This document shows positions 51,423 to 61,536 of a stretch of 64,000 bases of DNA, one piece after another. This stretch comes from JAUIAS01 sp030425395. GTDB lineage: Bacteria > Pseudomonadota > Alphaproteobacteria > Rhodobacterales > Rhodobacteraceae. The position numbers and the translations under genes are program-made. Location: NCBI GenBank assembly GCA_043553855.1, contig CP121336.1, positions 3,906,001 through 3,970,000 on the forward strand. Reading direction: 5' to 3'. The number at the start of each line of letters is the position of its first letter. Within the stretch, counting starts at the first letter, position 1. Under the pieces are notes generated by a model that was given only the letters and a program-made list of their open reading frames with translations, ran no database searches and was not told the origin of the DNA.

Positions 51423-52711
51423 GCAGAAGCGGCCACCGCGTCCAGAACCTCATCGAGCGTGTCAAACAGAAGGTCCGCATTTTGGGCCGAAAACGGCATT
51501 GGCGGGCGGATCTTGAGCGTGTTCTTATGGCGGCCCAACTTGGAAAGAATGATCCCGCGCGCGCGCATTTCGTTGATCACACGATCCGTCAGCGCGCTGG
51601 CCGGTTGATGAGTGGCACGGTCCAGGACCAGTTCGGCACCAAAGATCAGCCCCGACCCGCGCACATCGCCGATAACGGCGTGTTTTTTCCAGAGCGCGCG
51701 CAAACGGTGTTTGGCATACTCGCCCACCACACGCGCGTTTTCCATGAGCTTGGCCTCGTCCATTTCCTCCAGAACCGCCATTGCGGCGGCGCAGGATACC
51801 GGATTTCCGCCGAAGGTGTTGAAATACCGATAGCCGTTTCGAAACGCCGCCACGATATCGCGGTCGGCGACCACACCGCCCACTGGGTGCCCGTTGGCCA
51901 TGGGTTTGCCCAGTGTTACAACATCAGGCACCACACCCATCTTTTCATGGGCCCAGAAATGCGTGCCGGTGCGGCCAAAGCCAGATTGCACCTCGTCACA
52001 GATCAGCAGCCCTCCGGCCTTGCGCACGACTTCGGCTGTGGGTTTCAGCCAGCCGTCGGGATGGTCCGGGAACCCTTCGTTCAGAAAATAGGGGCACACC
52101 AGCAGCGCGGCAAAGCCCGGTCCTTCACCTTCCAGCGCTGAGATTTGATCGGCCACAGAGGCAGCAAACAACCGGCCGTCGGGATCGGGATGGCGCAGAC
52201 TGTCAGGGGCTGGAACAAAGCGGAAATACTGTTCAAGCCCGAACCCCACCTGCGGCACGTTGGATTGGCTAAGCTGGCTGACCAGCGACGTGTTGCCGTG
52301 ATAGGTGGCATCGGTGGCAATGATGCCGCGTTTGCCTGTGACGGCTTCGGCCATGCGCAGGGCGATATCGTTTGCCTCGGATCCGGTGCAGGTCAAAACG
52401 GCGGTATTGAGCGAGGCCGCCGCCATCGTGCCGGTCAGCCGTTCGACATAATCCAGAATTCCGTCATGCAGATACCGCGTATGGGTGTTGAGCGTTCCGG
52501 CCTGACGACAGATCGCCTCGACCACGCGCGGGTTGCAATGTCCCACGTGGGGCACATTGTTATAACAATCCAGATACCTGCGCCCTGCCGCATCCCACAG
52601 CCAGACGCCCTCGCCCCTGACAATATGCAAAGGATCGTCGTAAAAGGTTGCCACGTTCGGGCCCAGCAGCCGGGCCCGATCCGAGAGGAGGTCTTGTGTG
52701 TTACGCGCCAT
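51419..52711 (-). CDS. Class III PLP enzyme, AGXT2L (amine-phosphate phospho-lyase)-like
   Basis: A 430-residue class III aminotransferase-fold protein. It resembles the phospho-lyases ETNPPL and PHYKPL: YLDCYNNVPHVGHCNPRVVE, then LNTHTRYLHDGILDYVERL, HFWAHEKMGVVPDVVTLGKP with the PLP Lys, MANGHPVGGVVA, NGYRYFNTFGGNPVSCAAAM and LKIRPPMPFSAQNADLLFD. These animal enzymes eliminate phosphate from O-phosphoethanolamine or 5-phosphohydroxylysine. Plain aminotransferase activity cannot be ruled out. It shares 4 bp with the downstream kinase gene and lies 77 bp after the dipeptide-type ATPase gene, so it probably acts on something derived from imported peptides or amines. Confidence 0.85.
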   Translation of the reverse strand: MARNTQDLLSDRARLLGPNVATFYDDPLHIVRGEGVWLWDAAGRRYLDCYNNVPHVGHCNPRVVEAICRQAGTLNTHTRYLHDGILDYVERLTGTMAAASLNTAVLTCTGSEANDIALRMAEAVTGKRGIIATDATYHGNTSLVSQLSQSNVPQVGFGLEQYFRFVPAPDSLRHPDPDGRLFAASVADQISALEGEGPGFAALLVCPYFLNEGFPDHPDGWLKPTAEVVRKAGGLLICDEVQSGFGRTGTHFWAHEKMGVVPDVVTLGKPMANGHPVGGVVADRDIVAAFRNGYRYFNTFGGNPVSCAAAMAVLEEMDEAKLMENARVVGEYAKHRLRALWKKHAVIGDVRGSGLIFGAELVLDRATHQPASALTDRVINEMRARGIILSKLGRHKNTLKIRPPMPFSAQNADLLFDTLDEVLDAVAASA

Positions 52712-52788
52712 GGTCCGCTCGATTTATTACCACGTTAATCAATAACGCAGTTCCCGGCGCAGACAAACGCAAACCGCGCATGATTTGA

Positions 52789-54501
52789 TCAGGCGCGGGC
52801 CTCGCCCAGCAGATCCATACGCGGCATCAGATTAAGAAGATGACGCGAATATTCATGCTTGGGTTCACTGAACAGATCCTCGGTATCTGAAACCTCACAG
52901 ATTGCGCCGTGCCGCATCACCGCAATCCGGTCACACATCTGGCGAACCACAGGCAAGTCATGGCTGATGAACAGCATTGTCAGGCCCAGTTCCTGCTGAA
53001 GATCCTTGAGAAGGTTAAGGATCGTGGCCTGCACGGACACGTCCAGCGCCGAGGTCGGTTCATCACAGATCAGGATGCGCGGACGCGACGCCAGCGCGCG
53101 GGCGATGGAAATCCTTTGCCGCTGCCCACCCGAGAACTCATGCGGATAGCGCAATGCGGCACTGGCCCCCAACCCGACATGATCCAGAAGGTCCCCCACG
53201 ATCCTGCGGGTTTCGGCTTCGTTCTCGGTCAGCCCATAGAACCTGATCGGCTCTGCGACGATATCCAGAACCCGCATCCGTGCATTCAGCGATGAATAGG
53301 GATCCTGAAAAATCATCTGAAGCGCGCGCCGCGCTTTTCGGGCGGCGGCGCTCTTGGGATTGGACACGACATCCTGACCGATCACACGGATCATCCCGCT
53401 GTCAGGCCGGTAAAGCCCCGCGATCAGCCGCGCGACGGTGGATTTCCCCGACCCGGATTCGCCGACTAGGCCAAAAGTCTCGCCTTCGTTCACGGTAAAG
53501 GACACATTATCCACCGCCTGAAGCATCTTTCTGTTCTGCTTGAGCAACGCTTTTTGCAGCACGAAAGACAGGTTCAGGTTTTCAATCTCAACCGCTTTTC
53601 CGGTCCCGCGCACATCGCGCGACTGGCCCAGCCAATGGGTATGGATATCAATGCGCTTGAATGGCTTGGTTCCGCCTTCGATGTAATCGACAGAGGAAAA
53701 GCGATCCAGTTTGCGATCCGCACGTGGAACGGCGGCAATGAGGGATTTGGTGTATTCATGTTCCGGCGCGCCAAGAATCTGCGCAACCTCACCGGTTTCC
53801 ACCACCTCACCGCGATACATCACCACGACGCGATCGGCGATATTTGCAATCACCCCGATATCGTGGGTGACGATGATCACGCCAAGGGCGCGTTCGCGGC
53901 ACAGACGCTTGATCAGATCGAGAATCTGCGCCTGAATCGACACATCCAGAGCGGTTGTCGGTTCGTCCGCGATGATCAGATCCGGATCGCCTGCCAGTGC
54001 CAGCGCGATCACCACACGTTGCCGCATGCCACCGGAAAACTGGTGCGGATAGGCCAGCAACCGCGCCTTGGGTTCGGTGATGCCGACCTGTTCCAGCAAC
54101 TCTATGGCGCGCTTTTCGGCTTCGGCACCTTTGATGTTATTGGTCTTTTCGATCGTCTCGATCAATTGCGCACCCACCGTCATGAGCGGGTTCAAAGAGG
54201 TTTGCGGATCCTGAAAGATCATCCCGATCCGGTCACCGCGCACGCGGCGCATCTGGTTTTCATCCAGCCCGCGCAGTTCTTCGCCTTCGAAAAGGATCGA
54301 CCCCGCACTGACGCGACCGGGCGCTTCGAGAAGATCAATGATCGCGTTGCCAATGGTGGATTTACCGGCACCGGATTCCCCGACAAGGCCCACGACTTCG
54401 CCGGGGCTGACCGTGAGATTCACATTGCGCGCCGCGCGAACGGTGCCGCGACGGGTCGGAAATTCGACATCTAGGCCGGTGATTTTCAGAAGGTCAGTCA
54501 T
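52789..54501 (-). CDS. Fused double ATPase of dipeptide-type ABC importer (DppD-DppF)
   Basis: A 570-residue ATPase with two nucleotide-binding domains. Domain 1: Walker A GLVGESGAGKSTIGNAIIDL, signature FSGGMRQRVVIALAL and Walker B DLIIADEPTTALDVSIQAQI. Domain 2: Walker A GESGSGKSTVARLIAG, signature FSGGQRQRISIARALASRP and Walker B ILICDEPTSALDVSVQATIL. The Cys-rich tails common to Dpp ATPases are missing. Start at 54501 overlaps the permease stop (ATGA); a longer in-frame start would lie within the permease. Second importer in this window with fused ATPases. Confidence 0.94.
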   Translation of the reverse strand: MTDLLKITGLDVEFPTRRGTVRAARNVNLTVSPGEVVGLVGESGAGKSTIGNAIIDLLEAPGRVSAGSILFEGEELRGLDENQMRRVRGDRIGMIFQDPQTSLNPLMTVGAQLIETIEKTNNIKGAEAEKRAIELLEQVGITEPKARLLAYPHQFSGGMRQRVVIALALAGDPDLIIADEPTTALDVSIQAQILDLIKRLCRERALGVIIVTHDIGVIANIADRVVVMYRGEVVETGEVAQILGAPEHEYTKSLIAAVPRADRKLDRFSSVDYIEGGTKPFKRIDIHTHWLGQSRDVRGTGKAVEIENLNLSFVLQKALLKQNRKMLQAVDNVSFTVNEGETFGLVGESGSGKSTVARLIAGLYRPDSGMIRVIGQDVVSNPKSAAARKARRALQMIFQDPYSSLNARMRVLDIVAEPIRFYGLTENEAETRRIVGDLLDHVGLGASAALRYPHEFSGGQRQRISIARALASRPRILICDEPTSALDVSVQATILNLLKDLQQELGLTMLFISHDLPVVRQMCDRIAVMRHGAICEVSDTEDLFSEPKHEYSRHLLNLMPRMDLLGEARA

Positions 54502-55445
54502 CGTAGCTTTGGATTTAGGGCGTCGCGCATCCAGTCCCCCAGAAGATTGACAGCAAATACAAGAACCACCAGCGCAATGGCCGGAAAGAAGGTGATCCAC
54601 CACAGACCCGAGAACAGGTATTCATTACCAACGCGGATCAGCGTGCCGAGAGATGGCGTGGTGGGCGGGATCCCCTGCCCCAGAAAGGACAGCGTTGCCT
54701 CGGCAATAATCGCCAGCGCAAGGCCGATGGTCGCGATCACCAGAACAGGACGCAGCGTGTTGGGCAGAACGTGACGGATCATGATCAACCACGCGGGCAG
54801 ACCGATGATACGCGCGGCTTGCACATATTCCTTATTGGCCTCAACCATCGTTGCCCCGCGGGCAACCCGTGCGAATTGCGGCCAATCGGTCAGACCGATA
54901 GCGATGATCACGACATAGACAGCAAACTCCTGACGCAGCTCAAGCGGCAGAAACGCCCGCCCCACCCCGTTGATCAGGATCGCCAGAAGAATTCCCGGAA
55001 TGGTCAACTGCACATCAGCAATCCGCATGATGACCGCGTCCGTCACGCCACCCACATAGCCCGAAATCACACCGAGCGTGACCCCCAGAACCATGCCAAG
55101 GCACACAGCCGCCAGACCGACAAGAATGGACAACCGACCGCCGTAAAGGATGGTCGACAGCATGTCCCGGCCCTGATTGTCGGTGCCCAACAGGTATTGC
55201 GGCTGACCGCCGGCGCTCCAGGCGGGGGGCAGCTTGCCATCCCACAGGGAAATCTGGCTTGGGTCAAACGGATCGAAGGGCGCGATCAACGGCGCAAAGA
55301 GGCACGCCAGAATTGAGATCACGGTGATCGCCGCTGCGATCATCGCACCCGGTGAACTCAGAAAGGACCATACGATATCGTTGTCCTTGAACCGTTCCCA
55401 ACGTGTCATGGGTCGGTCCTCGGAGCGGTCTTGGGTCATCGACAT
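54498..55445 (-). CDS. Dipeptide-type ABC permease, DppC-like
   Basis: Permease of 315 residues, normal for DppC. N-terminal helix AMIAAAITVISILACLFAPL, then the periplasmic segment with LLGTDNQGRDMLSTILYGGR typical of DppC/OppC, and EAA loop EYVQAARIIGLPAWLIMIRH with VLPNTLRPVLVIATIGLALA. It ends LLGDWMRDALNPKLR as usual. The ATG directly follows the stop of the DppB-like gene (TAA then ATG), with GGGGGA as ribosome site inside that gene. Confidence 0.94.
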   Translation of the reverse strand: MSMTQDRSEDRPMTRWERFKDNDIVWSFLSSPGAMIAAAITVISILACLFAPLIAPFDPFDPSQISLWDGKLPPAWSAGGQPQYLLGTDNQGRDMLSTILYGGRLSILVGLAAVCLGMVLGVTLGVISGYVGGVTDAVIMRIADVQLTIPGILLAILINGVGRAFLPLELRQEFAVYVVIIAIGLTDWPQFARVARGATMVEANKEYVQAARIIGLPAWLIMIRHVLPNTLRPVLVIATIGLALAIIAEATLSFLGQGIPPTTPSLGTLIRVGNEYLFSGLWWITFFPAIALVVLVFAVNLLGDWMRDALNPKLR

Positions 55446-56414
55446 TTAGTCCCCCAGCCGGATACGCGGGTCGACGACAAAATACAGGATATCGACGACC
55501 AGATTGATAAGAACGAACAGAAGGGCAACAAAGACCAGATAAGCCGCCATGATGGGCACATCGACAAAATCCACAGCCTGAATGAACATCAGACCGGTGC
55601 CCGGCCACTGGAAAACGGTCTCGGTGATCACCGAAAATGCGATCAGCCCCCCGATGTTCAGCCCGATGATGGTGATCACTGGCACAAGGGTGTTGCGCAG
55701 TGCGTGGCGGAAATTGATCGCCCGCTCGGCCAGACCGCGGGCGCGGGCAAACTTGATGAAGTCGGTGCGCATCACCTCAAGCATTTCAGCCCGCACAAGC
55801 CGCAGGATCAGGGTGAGCTGGAACAGCGACAAGGTGATCGACGGAAGGATGATCGCCCGCCAGCCGTCCACGCTCAGGAATGAAGTCTTCCACCAGCCCA
55901 GCTCGACCGTGCCGCTGCGACCAGAGGACGGGAGCCATCGCAGGTGAACCGCGAAGAGATAAATAAGAGCGATGCCAATGATGAATGTGGGCAGACTGAC
56001 CCCCACCAAAGACACCGAAAGGATAACCCGGCTGATCCACGATTTACGCCGGATACCGGTGTAGACCCCGAGAGAAATCCCCACAACAAGCGCGATGATC
56101 GCGCTGACAAAGACCAGCTCAAGCGTTGCGGGAAGGCGTTCGAGGATCAATTCGTCCACCGGACGTTTGATACGATAACTCAGGCCGAAATCACCCTGAA
56201 CCATATTGCCCAGAAACCGGGCATATTGCGTCAGGATCGGATCATCGAGGCCCAGTTGCTGGCGGATTTCGATGCGCTGTTCGCGCGTCGCGTCCTGCCC
56301 GACCATGTTGTTGACCGGATCTCCCACAAAGTTGAACAGCGAAAAGCTGACCGCCGAGACGACCGCCATCACCAGCACCGATTGCGCGAGCCGTTTGAGA
56401 ATGAAGAAGAACAT
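55446..56414 (-). CDS. Dipeptide-type ABC permease, DppB-like
   Basis: Permease of 322 residues. N-terminal MFFFILKRLAQSVLVMAVVS is the usual DppB start; GDPVNNMVGQDATREQRIEI matches the family segment after helix 1. EAA loop: DFIKFARARGLAERAINFRH, followed by ALRNTLVPVITIIGLNIGGL and FQWPGTGLMFIQAVDFVDVP. Start at 56414 (MFFF) rather than five codons earlier. The gene lies 51 bp after the binding protein and abuts the DppC-like gene. Confidence 0.94.
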   Translation of the reverse strand: MFFFILKRLAQSVLVMAVVSAVSFSLFNFVGDPVNNMVGQDATREQRIEIRQQLGLDDPILTQYARFLGNMVQGDFGLSYRIKRPVDELILERLPATLELVFVSAIIALVVGISLGVYTGIRRKSWISRVILSVSLVGVSLPTFIIGIALIYLFAVHLRWLPSSGRSGTVELGWWKTSFLSVDGWRAIILPSITLSLFQLTLILRLVRAEMLEVMRTDFIKFARARGLAERAINFRHALRNTLVPVITIIGLNIGGLIAFSVITETVFQWPGTGLMFIQAVDFVDVPIMAAYLVFVALLFVLINLVVDILYFVVDPRIRLGD

Positions 56415-56465
56415 ATGACAGCCAATCAATGCCAGGGCGGGCCGAAACCCGCCCCGGCTGTTTGC

Positions 56466-58025
<1,560 letters not shown>

Positions 58026-58258
58026 TTCGTCCTCCTAGTTTGATCTGGGCATCTCGTCGAAGTCGACATCGCGCCCTTGCAACCAACCTTACCGATCCGC
58101 TTCACCTCGTAAAGAGGCGATTGCCTCAATTTCCCGCACGTCACCGCGCGAAAGCCCGAAACGCTGGGTCCGCCCAAAAGACAAACACGGCCCCGCCCGC
58201 TCCGCCAAAGGGTATCTGGCGGCGGAACCTGAATACTTAGTGTAAATAATTCAGTAGG
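58026..58258 (-). promoter_or_regulatory. Gap upstream of the dipeptide importer operon
   Basis: 233 bp between the fusion-enzyme stop and the binding-protein start. A short GC hairpin (CCGCC ... GGCGG, near 58204-58224) lies close to the fusion-gene end, and the 58235-58258 segment is AT-rich. No gene is seen. A terminator for the fusion gene plus a promoter for the importer is the likely content. Confidence 0.4.
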
Positions 58259-60277
58259 TTAGCGTTCAGACCCCGGCACGAGCGCCAACGCCCGGATGGG
58301 CGAGCCGGTGCCGTCCTCGATCTTGAGAGGTGCCGCCATCAGAATTGCCCCTTTTGGCGGCAGTTGGTCTAGATTGCACAGTGAGGCCAGCCCGAAACAG
58401 TTGTCGCGATGCAGATAGTTATGCGCGGGATAGGGCGGACTGAACTTGCCCGCCATGCCCGCGTCGGTGCCGATGCATTGGGTTCCCCAGCCGACGATTC
58501 CCTTGGCCAGCAGGTAATCCATACACTCCGTTGAGGGGCCCGGACTATGCGATCCATCCTCGAACGGATCGGGATCGTCATTCAGGAACAGTTCTTCGTC
58601 GTGGGACCGCTTGTCCCAGTCGGTGCGCATGAGGACCCATTCACCGGGGTTGATTTCCCCGTGTTCCGCTTCCCATGCCTTGACGTGTTCCGCCGTCAGA
58701 AGAAAATCAGGATCCTCGGCGGCGTCACGCGAACAATCAATCACGTTGACCGGTGCCACAAGTCGCTGAACATCCAGAGTATCGGTATAGCCGTCCTCAA
58801 AATCCTTACCGGAAATCCAGTGGTGCGGGGCATCGAAGTGGGTGCCCGAGTGTTCCCCCAGTTTCAGCCAGTTCCACGCAAAAAATGGCCCGTCCGCATC
58901 GTATTCGCTGATCTTGTGAATCTCGACCTTGGGCGTGTTGCGCGCAAAATCCTCGGGCAGACGCAGGATCGGTGTATCGGGGCCCAGAACGGCGCTGCAA
59001 TCCACGATCCTGACCTGACCGGTCAGCAACATCGCGCCCAGCGACCCGAGAAGATCTTGTGAAGACATCTGTTTTCCCTTGTCAGTGGCATGTCCCTGCG
59101 CGCCACGCCCGGCAAAGCGGCGGCGACGGCGGGTCAACACCGTATCTGTAATATCGAACACCGCGTCGATGGTTTCGGCCCCCGTCACATTTCCGGGCGA
59201 CAACCGCACCAATGGCCCGCGAAAATCGACGGAATACCCTTCGACCCCAAGCGCGCCCACGGTCGCGGCGGCCTCTGCCTTGTCGGGAAAGCGCAGCATC
59301 ACCGATCCGCCGCGCCGGTCGGGATCGCGCGGCGAATGCAGCGGCAGATCAAGCGCATCGGCCCGCGCGATGATCCGGTCCACCAGCTTGCGGTTCCACG
59401 CGGCCATCTCGGCATGATCCTGCCCCGCATGCCAGCGCAACGCGGGCAACGATGCAAGCGCCGCAACAGACCCCGGTGTGCCCCCGTCAAAGCGGCGGAT
59501 ATCGGGGGCAAACTCGAACTTGTCGAGATCCCACGAAAACGGATTATTCTGCGAGAACCATCCACGGCCTTCGGGTTGCAGATCGAGGGCCAGCGATTTG
59601 TCCACGTAAAGGATCCCGGCACCCGGTGTGCCGCACATCCACTTGAGGCTGGTCGAGACGACGAAATCCACCTTCGGGTTCATCGCATCGAACGGGATCA
59701 GCCCGGCGGCTTGTGTGATGTCCACGCCGATCATGCTGCCCATGTCGCGACCATGGGCGACAAGCGGTTCCAGATCGACACGCGAAGATGCTGTGGATGT
59801 CACCCATGTCAGCAGCGCCAATCCCACGTCCCTGCCCCAGCGTGCGATGAAATCATCGCTTTCGACCCAGGGCTTGCCCTCGGCGCGCGGCACGGTATCG
59901 AGGGTAAAGCCCATCTTGGGGGCCAGTCCGGTCAGCAGAAAGTGCAGCGAAGGAAAGCAGTCTTCGGCGATCAGAACACGTTTGCCGCGCAGCATCCCGT
60001 CAGGCAGCGACCGCATCAGTTTGTGCACGCCGTCGGTCACGCTTTCGCAGGTGGTGGCCGATCCCTTGGGCACGTTGATGATGCGCCGCCAGTAGTCAAT
60101 GAAATCCTGCCGTTTGAGCAGGACATAGCCCCATTGCTTGTCATTGGGCGCGGCCCAGATATTTGCGAATTCGGCCGTTGCGTCGGCCATGTCCTGTTCC
60201 TTGCCGGGATACATCCCGATTGAGTGATACAGGAAATATCCCGAATGATTGGAATTGGTCAGCATATTCAGGCTCAT
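58259..60277 (-). CDS. Kynureninase-like / cyclase (kynurenine formamidase-isatin hydrolase-like) fusion protein
   Basis: One open frame of 672 residues holding two enzyme domains. Residues about 10-385 are a class V PLP domain resembling kynureninase (GYFLYHSIGMYPG at the start; LLTWVTSTASSRVDLEPLVA; GVDITQAAGLIPFDA; PLP Lys in VVSTSLKWMCGTPGAGILYV). Residues about 404-672 are a cyclase/PF04199-type metal hydrolase with the ligand motif EHSGTHFDAPHHW, as in kynurenine formamidase and isatin hydrolase. The linker is Arg-rich (RRRRRFAGRGAQGH). An internal ATG at 59068 (MSSQDLLGSLG), preceded by AAGGGAAAACAG, could give a separate cyclase from the same message. If both assignments hold, the fusion could turn N-formylkynurenine or a similar compound into an anthranilate-type product. 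Neither activity is proven by motifs alone. Confidence 0.85.
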   Translation of the reverse strand: MSLNMLTNSNHSGYFLYHSIGMYPGKEQDMADATAEFANIWAAPNDKQWGYVLLKRQDFIDYWRRIINVPKGSATTCESVTDGVHKLMRSLPDGMLRGKRVLIAEDCFPSLHFLLTGLAPKMGFTLDTVPRAEGKPWVESDDFIARWGRDVGLALLTWVTSTASSRVDLEPLVAHGRDMGSMIGVDITQAAGLIPFDAMNPKVDFVVSTSLKWMCGTPGAGILYVDKSLALDLQPEGRGWFSQNNPFSWDLDKFEFAPDIRRFDGGTPGSVAALASLPALRWHAGQDHAEMAAWNRKLVDRIIARADALDLPLHSPRDPDRRGGSVMLRFPDKAEAAATVGALGVEGYSVDFRGPLVRLSPGNVTGAETIDAVFDITDTVLTRRRRRFAGRGAQGHATDKGKQMSSQDLLGSLGAMLLTGQVRIVDCSAVLGPDTPILRLPEDFARNTPKVEIHKISEYDADGPFFAWNWLKLGEHSGTHFDAPHHWISGKDFEDGYTDTLDVQRLVAPVNVIDCSRDAAEDPDFLLTAEHVKAWEAEHGEINPGEWVLMRTDWDKRSHDEELFLNDDPDPFEDGSHSPGPSTECMDYLLAKGIVGWGTQCIGTDAGMAGKFSPPYPAHNYLHRDNCFGLASLCNLDQLPPKGAILMAAPLKIEDGTGSPIRALALVPGSER

Positions 60278-60340
60278 ATCCTTTGATGTCCGGCCAAGCC
60301 TAGACCAGCGATCCGGACGCGTCCATGGCCCGCGTGTCCC

Positions 60341-60354
60341 GGGCCTTGCGGCCC
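60341..60354 (-). terminator. Short GC hairpin after the class I aminotransferase
   Basis: On the minus strand GGGCC-GCAA-GGCCC forms a 5-bp stem with a GNRA-type loop at the aminotransferase stop, 64 bases before the fusion-gene start. No T-run, so read-through into the fusion gene is likely. Confidence 0.35.
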
Positions 60355-61493
60355 TACAGATCGATGCCGTTGAGCAGCGCGCTCATGCGTTCCAAGCCCA
60401 GATCAAGCCGCGCCTCGGCACCGCCACCCACACCCAACCGGATGTGATCCGGCATTCCATAGGAACTTCCCGGCAGCAAGAACACCCGGTAGGGATCGGC
60501 CAGCAAACGGCGCGCAAAGGCATCGCCATCCATCCCGCCGACCCTGTCCTTGTCCAGCCGCGCCAACCCGATCAACCCGGCCTCGGGGCGGTGCCAGTCA
60601 ATCTGGGGATGCGCGGCGACAAAGTTGTCCAACACCTCAAGATTGTCGCGCCCCACTTTGCGCGCAGCCTCTAGCGCCGGATGCAAGCGATCTGGGCGCA
60701 AGGCGATCTCGGCCATCACCTCGCCCATGATATTCATGATCTCCGAACTGTTTTCGCGCAGAATGATCGCATCCCAAACCAGATCCGCATCGCGACAAAT
60801 CAGCCAACCGGTGCGCAGCCCTTGCAGGCCCAACGCCTTGGACACGCTGCCGGTGGTAATGCCCCGATCATACATCCCGGCAATCGAAGGGGCGCGTTGG
60901 CCGGACCATTCCAGCCCGGCATAAACCTCATCAACCAGCAGCCAAGCCCTGACCCGTTCGGCGATGTGCACAAGTCGGGACAACTCGGCCTCGGTCATCA
61001 GGCGTCCGGTGGGGTTGTTCGGGTTCGTCAGAAAGATCAGGCGCGTCCGGTCGTTGACCGCGGCCTCCAACGCATCGAAAGGCAAAGCCCAACCCGCCGC
61101 CTCATCGCGGTCGATAACGCGCACTCTGGCCCCGACCGCTTGCGCCAAGACCTCGGCCTGTGGCCAGCCGGGGCGTTCCACAACAACCTCATCGCCCGGT
61201 TGCACCAACTGCATGAAAGCAAGGTAATTCGCCTCGGCAGCCCCTGCCGTGATCAACACGTCATCCGCCGCGCAGCATCCGCCCAATCCCGCCTGTTCGA
61301 TCACCCGTTCACGCAGGGCAGGCAATCCGCGAAACGACTTTTGGTTCCAGTCCAAAGACAGATCAGGGTCCAGCGCATCCAGAAAATCACCAAGCTTGGG
61401 CGATGGTGCCAACGAGAACCCGATAAAGGCTTCCGGTTCAGCTTCGGTCGTGTCCAGCAGATACTGGAACAGGGTGTGTATCTTGACTTTCAT
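60354..61493 (-). CDS. Class I/II PLP-dependent aminotransferase
   Basis: A 379-residue fold type I aminotransferase or related lyase. Motifs: LSLDWNQKSFRGLPALRERV, VLITAGAAEANYLAFMQLVQ, LIFLTNPNNPTGRLMTEAEL (PLP-binding Asn), WLLVDEVYAGLEW (Asp) and GITTGSVSKALGLQGLRTGW with the Schiff-base Lys. It ends with the Arg region MPDHIRLGVGGGAEARLDLG. Start at 61493 (MKVKIHTLFQYLLD); a longer in-frame start overlaps the divergent MBL gene. It is 76 bp upstream of the kynureninase/cyclase fusion and may feed or drain the same aromatic or modified amino acid. Confidence 0.9.
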   Translation of the reverse strand: MKVKIHTLFQYLLDTTEAEPEAFIGFSLAPSPKLGDFLDALDPDLSLDWNQKSFRGLPALRERVIEQAGLGGCCAADDVLITAGAAEANYLAFMQLVQPGDEVVVERPGWPQAEVLAQAVGARVRVIDRDEAAGWALPFDALEAAVNDRTRLIFLTNPNNPTGRLMTEAELSRLVHIAERVRAWLLVDEVYAGLEWSGQRAPSIAGMYDRGITTGSVSKALGLQGLRTGWLICRDADLVWDAIILRENSSEIMNIMGEVMAEIALRPDRLHPALEAARKVGRDNLEVLDNFVAAHPQIDWHRPEAGLIGLARLDKDRVGGMDGDAFARRLLADPYRVFLLPGSSYGMPDHIRLGVGGGAEARLDLGLERMSALLNGIDL

Positions 61494-61536
61494 GCCCGCC
61501 CCGCGATGCTCGCCACCTGTGATAAGGAGAGGTGTG

